Part shown: positions 58,851 through 64,000 of the stretch, one piece after another
Numbering within the stretch: the first letter of the stretch is position 1
How the letters are laid out: each line of letters begins with the position of its first letter
The notes under the pieces: model-generated
Told to the model about the DNA's origin: nothing
The model's database searches: none
The model's input: only the letters and a program-made list of their open reading frames with translations
Source: Poseidonocella sp. HB161398
GTDB taxonomy: Bacteria; Pseudomonadota; Alphaproteobacteria; Rhodobacterales; Rhodobacteraceae
Length of the DNA stretch: 64,000 nt
Direction of reading: 5' to 3'
Assembly: GCF_005870025.1 (NCBI RefSeq)
Contig: NZ_VATA01000008.1
Coordinates: 1-64,000 of the forward strand
Position numbers and translations under genes: made by a program

Positions 58851-60217
58851 GCGCCGCGATCGATCTGGAACGGCTCCGCCCGTCGATGGAGGGCGTGGTC
58901 GCGGCGGTGCTGGCCACCTGCGACGCGGAAGGCCAGGTCAATGTCTCGCTGATCTCGCAGGTGCACTATGTCGGGCCGGGGCTGATCGCGCTCAGCTACC
59001 AGTTCTTCAACAAGACCCGCCGCAACCTGCTGGAGACCCGCCGCGCGGCGGTCACCGTGATCGACTGCGCCACGGCCGAGCGCTACCGGCTGTCGCTCGA
59101 CTACCTGGAGACCGATACCGAGGGCCCGGTCTTCGAGGCGATGCGCGCGCGGCTCGCCGGGATCGCCTCCCATACCGGCATGGCGGGGGTGTTCCGCCTG
59201 CAGGGGGCCGATCTCTGCCGGGTGAGCGCGATGGAGCAGGTCCCGGGCCCGGCGCTGCCGTCGCCGCCCGCGGGGCCCAGCCGCCTCGCCGCAGCGCGCC
59301 GCGTGGCGGAGCGGCTGCGCGGCGCCGCCGATCCCGGCGCGCTGGCCGATGCCGCGCTTGCCGGGATCGCCGAAGAGCTCGGCATCACCCATGCGATCTT
59401 CCTGGCGGCGGATGCGGGGGAAAGGCGGCTCTTCACGCTGGCGTCGCTCGGCCATGCCGAGACCGGCATCGGCTCGGAAATCGCCTATGGCGAGGGGCTG
59501 GCCGGGGCGGCGGCGCAGTCCTTCGCGCCGGTGCGGATCACCATGATGACCGCCGAGTACCGCTATGGCGCGGCGGTGGCGGGCACGGCGCGCAGCCTGG
59601 GGCTCGACTGGGACCGGGCGCGGACCATCCCCTTTCCCGGCCTCGCCATGCCGGGCAGCCAGATGGCGGTGCCCCTGCGCTTCGGTGACCGTCTCTGCGG
59701 CGTGCTGCTGGTCGAGAGCCCCGAGATCCTGCGCTTCAGCCACGAGGACGAGGATGCGCTGGCACTGATCGGCGACCAGATCGGCGCGCTGATGGTGGCG
59801 CTCGATGCCGACCGGGCGGGCGAGGAGCCGGGCGAGCCCGCGGCGAAGGACGGCCCCGCCTGCATCGCCATCCGCCATTTCGACCGCGACGACAGCGTCT
59901 TCATCGGCCATGACTACCTGATCAAGGGCGTGGCCGGGGCGATCTTCTGGCGCCTGCTGCAGGAGCACGCGGCCAGCGGGCGCACCGAATTCACCACCCG
60001 CGAGCTCCGGCTCGACCCGGCGCTGCGCCTGCCCGGAAATGCCGAGAATTTCGACACGCGGCTGATCCTGCTGATGCGGCGGCTGGAGGAGCGCGCCGCG
60101 CCGGTCCGGCTCCTGCGCGCGGGGCGCGGGCGGCTGCGGCTGGCGCTCTCGGCGCATCCGGTCCTGTCGGAGGCCGATGCCGGCAGCAGCGCCCGGGCCG
60201 TGCCGGATCCGGCCTAG
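58847..60217 (+). CDS. PNPOx-like, GAF and C-terminal domain fusion
   Basis: A 456-residue multi-domain protein. Residues about 1-130 are a PNPOx-like split barrel (VLATCDAEGQVNVSLISQVH, YQFFNKTRRNLLETRRAAVT). Residues about 150-320 are a GAF sensor domain (GITHAIFLAADAGERRLFTL, IAYGEGLAGAAAQSFAPVRI). Residues about 325-440 have a FIGHDYLIKGVAGAIFWRLL block, as in winged-helix regions of adenylate-cyclase-like and GAF proteins. It reads as a cytoplasmic sensor with flavin-like and small-molecule or redox-sensing modules. Its target is not evident, though a response-regulator gene lies nearby. Confidence 0.75.
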   Translation: MSAAIDLERLRPSMEGVVAAVLATCDAEGQVNVSLISQVHYVGPGLIALSYQFFNKTRRNLLETRRAAVTVIDCATAERYRLSLDYLETDTEGPVFEAMRARLAGIASHTGMAGVFRLQGADLCRVSAMEQVPGPALPSPPAGPSRLAAARRVAERLRGAADPGALADAALAGIAEELGITHAIFLAADAGERRLFTLASLGHAETGIGSEIAYGEGLAGAAAQSFAPVRITMMTAEYRYGAAVAGTARSLGLDWDRARTIPFPGLAMPGSQMAVPLRFGDRLCGVLLVESPEILRFSHEDEDALALIGDQIGALMVALDADRAGEEPGEPAAKDGPACIAIRHFDRDDSVFIGHDYLIKGVAGAIFWRLLQEHAASGRTEFTTRELRLDPALRLPGNAENFDTRLILLMRRLEERAAPVRLLRAGRGRLRLALSAHPVLSEADAGSSARAVPDPA

Positions 60218-60603
60218 CCGCCCGCGGGACCTGGCTGCGCGGCGAAGGAGGCTGGCCATCTGCGGGACCCGCCTGTCCGACCGCAAGGACGGTCCGCGGG
60301 CAGGGAAACAGCCGCAGCCCGTCCAGACGCGGCTCCGGCAGGATGCCCGGCATTTCCCTCCGCACCGTCCAGTCCCCTGGCCACGACCACGGCCGCGGCG
60401 CCGGGCCGCTACGACAGGTTCATCCGCGAACCCGCGGCAGGTCCGGGCGGCGTCTTTTAGCGGTCTTTTAGCATTCCGCGCGGGATGTCTTAGCAAGCCC
60501 CGGCGGCCCCGCCGCGCTATTCCTCCGGCATCGCGAGCGGCCCGGCATCGGCGCCCGCTCCCGCAACCGGCCCCGGCCCGGGGCCCGCCGACAGGATGAC
60601 GAC
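60218..60603. other. intergenic promoter region with phased repeats
   Basis: A 386-base gap ahead of the berberine-bridge-type gene, the likely promoter of the 60.6-63.2 kb genes. It contains GTCTTTTAGC repeats at 60452-60494. No gene is supported in the rest. Confidence 0.6.
60452..60494. promoter_or_regulatory. direct repeats GTCTTTTAGC, 11-bp phase
   Basis: GTCTTTTAGC occurs at 60452-60461 and 60463-60472, one helical turn apart, and a shorter GTCTTAGC follows at 60487-60494. They end about 110 bases before the oxidoreductase start. Same-face repeats are typical of response-regulator binding, and a LuxR-type regulator is encoded about 3 kb away. Confidence 0.5.
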
Positions 60604-61992
60604 ATGGAACTCGAGACCCTCAGGTCGGCGGTGCGCGGCACCGTCGTCTCCGACCGCGATCCCGGCTATCCGGCGATCTGCGACGCGCTGCTCTTCAACG
60701 GGCGCAAGCCCGCCCGCCGGCCCCGGCTGATCGTCGAGGCGGCCGATGCCGAGGATGTCCGCCGCGCGGTGCGCTATGCCGCCGCCGAAGGGCTGGCCGT
60801 GTCGGCGCGGGGCGGCGGCCATAACTGGTCGGGCGTCGCGCAGCAGGCCGGGATGGTGATCGACCTGCGCCGCCTGGACGCGATCCGCATCGATCCGGTC
60901 CGGCGCCGCGCCGAGGCCGGGCCCGCCGCCACCAACCGGCGCATGGCCGCGGCGCTCGATGCGGCCGGGCTCGCCTTCCCCCTGGGCCATTGCGGCAGCG
61001 TGCCGCTCAGCGGCTACCTGCTGGGCGGCGGGCTGGGCTGGAATGCCGGGTCCTGGGGCGTGGCCTGCTTCTCCGTCGAGAGCCTCGAGGCGGTGCTGGC
61101 CGACGGCCGGCTGGTCTCGGCCAGCGCCGCCGAGCATCCCGGGCTCTTCTGGGCGGCGCAGGGCGGCGGGCCGCTCTTTCCCGGGATCGTCACCGGCTAC
61201 CGGCTGCGGCTGCAGGAGGCGCCGGGGGCGATCTGCACCGCTCTGCATATCTACCCCTCGGGCCGGGCGGAGGCGCTGGCCGGCTGGATGGAGCGGCTGG
61301 CGGCAGAGGCGCCCGCCTGCCTCGAGATGACCGCCAAGTTCTGCCCCGCGCCGCCGCCCTTCGCCGACCGCGCCGCGCATCTGGCGATCGGCATCGCCAC
61401 GGTCTTCGCCCGTGACGGGGAGGAGGCGGACAGGGTGCTGGCGGAGGTGGCGCAGAGCGCCCCGGCCGGCGCGATCGGGCAGGGGCCCGCGATGCCGACG
61501 CCCTTCGCCACGCTCTACGACACGGTCGACGCCGCCTATCCCGAGGGCCGCCGCATGGCGGTCGACGCGCTCTGGAGCGATGCGCCCGCCGCACTCTTCG
61601 CCGCGCTGGCCCGCGGGGTGGAGCGGGCGCCGACGCCCGAGTGCCATGCCATCGCCACGCTGCCGTCCGAGCGGGCGCCCCTGCCCGGAGACGGCGCCTT
61701 CTCGATGCGGGCGCGGGCCTTCGGCGCGGTCTACAGCCTCTGGCAGGACCCGGCGGCGGATGCCGAGGGCACCGGCTGGATGCGCGGCGTGGCGGAGGCG
61801 GCAGCGCCGGTGACGCGCGGGGTCTATGTCGGCGAGGCCGATCTGGCCCGGCCCGGCCGCATCCGCCAGGCCTATTCTCCCGCCGCGCTCGACCGGCTTC
61901 TGGCGCTGCGCGCCCGCTACGACCCGGCCGGGCTCTTCCGCCGCGACATTGCCGGGCTGCCGCTCGGCGCCGGGGCGGCGGAACCCGCCTGA
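60604..61992 (+). CDS. FAD-linked oxidoreductase, berberine-bridge-enzyme-like
   Basis: A 462-residue flavoprotein. The FAD domain contains SARGGGHNWSG with H73, and PLGHCGSVPLSGYLLGGGLG with C130; these are the two residues that attach FAD doubly covalently in berberine-bridge enzymes. The C-terminal YDPAGLFRRDIAGL matches the family's end motif. No signal peptide is seen. Relatives oxidise sugars, aromatic alcohols or secondary-metabolite amines, and the following cytochrome gene may carry the electrons; that is inference. Translation starts at the ATG at 60604, but its ribosome site is weak. Confidence 0.82.
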   Translation: MELETLRSAVRGTVVSDRDPGYPAICDALLFNGRKPARRPRLIVEAADAEDVRRAVRYAAAEGLAVSARGGGHNWSGVAQQAGMVIDLRRLDAIRIDPVRRRAEAGPAATNRRMAAALDAAGLAFPLGHCGSVPLSGYLLGGGLGWNAGSWGVACFSVESLEAVLADGRLVSASAAEHPGLFWAAQGGGPLFPGIVTGYRLRLQEAPGAICTALHIYPSGRAEALAGWMERLAAEAPACLEMTAKFCPAPPPFADRAAHLAIGIATVFARDGEEADRVLAEVAQSAPAGAIGQGPAMPTPFATLYDTVDAAYPEGRRMAVDALWSDAPAALFAALARGVERAPTPECHAIATLPSERAPLPGDGAFSMRARAFGAVYSLWQDPAADAEGTGWMRGVAEAAAPVTRGVYVGEADLARPGRIRQAYSPAALDRLLALRARYDPAGLFRRDIAGLPLGAGAAEPA

Positions 61993-62007
61993 CCCCGGTC
62001 CCCGCCG

Positions 62008-62695
62008 ATGTCCGAAGGGCATTTTCGTATGACCCGTTTCCCGTACCTTCCCGGCGCGCTCTGCCTGCTGGCGCCGTCCGCGGCCCGCGACAAGCTGGTC
62101 TCGCTGCGCTCCCATTCCGTCCCGCCCGACTGGCGCCCGCCGGAGAAGGCTCGGCCGAGGGCCGCGGCGCGGTCGCCACGGAAGATCTGGCGCCGGGCGT
62201 TCTCGCCCGCGCGGGCACCCAGGCGCGCAGCCGCCAGCCGCAGGACCGGGCGGGGGTGCAGTTCTTTCCCCGCGACCGGATCAGATTCGCCAATCGCGGC
62301 AGCCGCCCGGATGTCGTCTACAGCGCCTTCCGGCGCTTCCTCGATCCCGGCACCTCCGCGGCGGAGGGGCTCTCGGGCGCGCTGGCCACGGCGACGGCCG
62401 GCATCCCGGTCTGCCAGGAGACGCTGCGCGCCGACGGCACCCTCTTGCAGCAGGCCGCCTATGGCTGGAGCGGGGATCCGGGTCCGGCGTCCAGATCGGT
62501 CGGCCGGAGGGCATCGCCACCACCGTCAATGCCAATGTCCTGCCGTGCGAGACCGTCTCGATCGTCATCGCGATGCCGGCCATCGCCACTGCCTGGGAGG
62601 ACGGCCCCGCCGCCGGACCGGCCGCGGCGCCGCTGCCCTCGGGCGCGCTGGCCATGACCGGCGGGCTGCGCCGCCCGGCCCTCCCGTCCCGATAA
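62008..62695 (+). pseudogene. frame-broken gene between the BBE oxidoreductase and cytochrome genes
   Basis: Coding-like composition moves through three frames. The first, from ATG 62008 or 62029, includes an N-terminal RFPYLPGALCLLAPSAA that looks like an export signal. The second (about 62150-62480) includes VQFFPRDRIRFANRGSRPDV and RADGTLLQQAAYGWSGD. The third (about 62490-62695) has IATTVNANVLPCETVSIVIA and ends PALPSR. No single frame covers all of it, so two indels or a true pseudogene are likely. I do not recognise the family. Sequencing errors in a GC-rich stretch are the alternative. Confidence 0.5.
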
Positions 62696-62720
62696 CCGCA
62701 ACCAAAGAAAGGATCTTTCC

Positions 62721-63218
62721 ATGTCTCAGATATCCCGCCGCTTCGCCGTCCTTGCGATGGCCGCCTGCCTGCCCGCCGCCGCCCCAGCTGGAGAGGGACC
62801 GGTCGAGCGCGGCGCCTACCTGGCGCGGCTGATGGACTGCGCCGGCTGCCACATGCCGCGCGGCGCCGATGGCGCGCCCCTGCCCGGAGCCGGGCTTTCG
62901 GGCGGCTCGGTCGGCTTCGAGGTGCCGGGCTACGGCATCGTCTGGCCGCCGAACCTGACGCCGGACGCGGAAACCGGGCTGGGCGGCTGGAGCGATGCGG
63001 AAATCGCCGCCGCGCTGACCCGGGGGGTGCGTCCCGACGGGCGGGAGCTGGCGCCGGTGATGCCATGGCCGGGCTATGCCGGGCTGGCGCCGGACGACCT
63101 GGCGGCGCTGATCGCCTTCCTGCGCGCCGCGCCGCCCGTCGCCCATGCCGTTCCCGCGCCCGCGGGCTCGGGCGCCGATGCGGCAGGGCCCTATTTCACC
63201 GTGGCCCTGCCGCAGTGA
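62721..63218 (+). CDS. secreted class I cytochrome c
   Basis: A 165-residue protein with a signal peptide (RRFAVLAMAACLPAAAPAG). The heme site CAGCH is at 40-44, and a methionine axial ligand is likely M114 in APVMPWPGYAG. The PNLTPDAETGLGGWSDAEI block resembles cytochromes associated with periplasmic dehydrogenases. AAAGG lies about 8 bases before the ATG. It probably takes electrons from an oxidoreductase of this cluster, but the partner is not proven. Confidence 0.92.
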   Translation: MSQISRRFAVLAMAACLPAAAPAGEGPVERGAYLARLMDCAGCHMPRGADGAPLPGAGLSGGSVGFEVPGYGIVWPPNLTPDAETGLGGWSDAEIAAALTRGVRPDGRELAPVMPWPGYAGLAPDDLAALIAFLRAAPPVAHAVPAPAGSGADAAGPYFTVALPQ

Positions 63219-63242
63219 TCCCCGCCGCCGGGCGCGGGGATC
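63217..63242. terminator. hairpin between convergent genes
   Basis: GATCCCCGC and GCGGGGATC form a perfect 9-bp stem with an 8-base loop, right at the cytochrome stop and ahead of the end of the convergent response-regulator gene. It can serve both directions; no T-run is seen. Confidence 0.6.
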
Positions 63243-63267
63243 GGAGCGCCCGGCGGCGCGGCGCCTG

Positions 63268-64000
63268 CTAGAGCCCCGAGATCGCCCGGTCGGCGAGCAG
63301 CGCCGCCGCGGTGCGGTTGTCGACGCCCATTTTCTGGAAGACCTGCTCGAGATGCTTGTTCACGGTGCGGGCGCTCAGCTCCAGGATCTCGGCGATGTCC
63401 TTGTTGGTCTTGCCGCGGGTCAGCCAGAGCAGCACCTCGGCCTCGCGCTGGGTCAGGTCGAAGCGCTGCGCCAGCGTCTCGCGGCGGCCGAGCCGCGGCT
63501 CGGCAAGGAAGCGGATCAGGAACTGCCCGTCGGCGGTGGTGCCCATGAACTCGCAGCGACCGCCCGGCCGCTCGAAGGCCGCGACCTCGGAGACCGCGCG
63601 CCCTGCGAGGCTGCCGATCCAGCCGGACATCTCGGCATCGCCGATCGCCTGCGACACGGTCAGCGCCCCGCCCGCGGTCAGCGCCTCGCGCGCCAGCGGC
63701 GTCGCCCAGGAGACCCGCCCGGCGGCATCGGAGACGAAGATCGAGCGGCCGCCGGAATCCAGCGCGGCCCGGGCGGCCGAAAGCTGGCGGGCATTGACGG
63801 TATGGACGGTGACGCGGGCGATCACCTCGTCGACGCGCACCGGCTTCGAGACATAGTCGACCCCGCCCGCGGCAAGCCCGCGGCGGATGTCCTCGGTGCC
63901 CGAGAGGCCGGTCATGAAGATGATCGGCGCCTCGATCATCAAGGGCGGGGCCTTCAGCCGGCGGCAGGTCTCGAACCCGTCGATCCCGGGCATCATCGCG
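63268..64000 (-). CDS. LuxR-type response regulator, 5' end outside the window
   Basis: A partial protein of at least 242 residues; the gene continues past the right edge. The receiver domain is cut just after its phosphoacceptor region: the window begins at MMPGIDGFETCRRLKAPPL, with the expected aspartate just outside. VDYVSKPVRVDEVIARV holds the conserved lysine. A PAS-like region follows (about 75-170). The C-terminal LuxR helix-turn-helix is FDLTQREAEVLLWLTRGKTN and IAEILELSARTVNKHLEQVF. It may act on the repeats at 60452-60494. Confidence 0.88.
   Translation of the reverse strand, partial: AMMPGIDGFETCRRLKAPPLMIEAPIIFMTGLSGTEDIRRGLAAGGVDYVSKPVRVDEVIARVTVHTVNARQLSAARAALDSGGRSIFVSDAAGRVSWATPLAREALTAGGALTVSQAIGDAEMSGWIGSLAGRAVSEVAAFERPGGRCEFMGTTADGQFLIRFLAEPRLGRRETLAQRFDLTQREAEVLLWLTRGKTNKDIAEILELSARTVNKHLEQVFQKMGVDNRTAAALLADRAISGL

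Overview
The window is GC-rich DNA with dense, short-spaced operons, many ATGA start/stop overlaps and clean Shine-Dalgarno sites. The gene families point to an alphaproteobacterium, most likely of the Rhodobacteraceae (roseobacter type): a type I secreted DUF1349/cadherin-like/RTX protein, PotABCD-like and polar amino acid ABC importers, GlnT-type glutamine synthetase and an IS5-type transposase remnant. This placement is inference from gene content. No rRNA, tRNA or CRISPR array was seen.

Region 1 (1-36.5 kb) is a surface polysaccharide locus, almost all on the minus strand. Transcription runs from an ExoP/GumC-type co-polymerase and tyrosine kinase (33460-35835) through glycosyltransferases, a PglC-type initiating sugar-phosphate transferase, an ABC flippase-like exporter, an O-antigen-ligase-like membrane protein, two sulfotransferases and further glycosyltransferases (13100-28020). 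A plus-strand secreted beta-helix protein (11586-13043) and a 1691-residue repeat protein (5988-11063) follow. Next come a glucose-1-phosphate cytidylyltransferase, an epimerase fused to a C-methyltransferase, and two more C-methyltransferases, a set expected for a CDP-linked, C-methyl-branched deoxysugar. The likely product is a sulfated, branched-sugar exopolysaccharide or glycan. Inside this locus lies a distinct cassette (28909-31420): a 67-residue peptide with a twin-arginine-like leader and polylysine tail, a hairpin, a PqqD-HPr-kinase fusion and a nucleotidyltransferase. It has the layout of an undescribed peptide-modification system and is the main discovery candidate.

Region 2 (36.7-43.3 kb) pairs a nucleoside hydrolase with a divergent operon: a 2-oxoglutarate/Fe(II) dioxygenase, a complete PotDABC-like importer and a GntR/FCD regulator. 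It looks like an uptake and oxidation pathway for a nucleoside- or base-like compound. Region 2b (43.3-46.2 kb) holds a cysteine-containing winged-helix regulator, an MFS transporter and a divergent AraC regulator.

Region 3 (46.2-57.2 kb) is a divergent catabolic (or biosynthetic) cluster. The minus strand carries a binding protein, a permease, a Rieske oxygenase, an aldo/keto reductase, a flavoprotein dehydrogenase, an SDR and a TetR regulator. The plus strand carries a protein resembling the cucumopine-synthase C-terminal helical domain, a DUF3830 cyclophilin-like protein, GlnT and a MetX-like hydrolase. Two matching TTTGAA-N6-TTCAA palindromes sit on the two promoter sides. The two small proteins together resemble a cucumopine synthase split into separate genes.

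Region 4 (57.2-64 kb) begins with a 1.1-kb gene-poor stretch, then two PNPOx-like flavin proteins (one fused to GAF and a C-terminal domain), a berberine-bridge-type oxidoreductase preceded by 11-bp-phased direct repeats, a frame-broken gene, a secreted cytochrome c and, at the edge, a partial LuxR-type response regulator.
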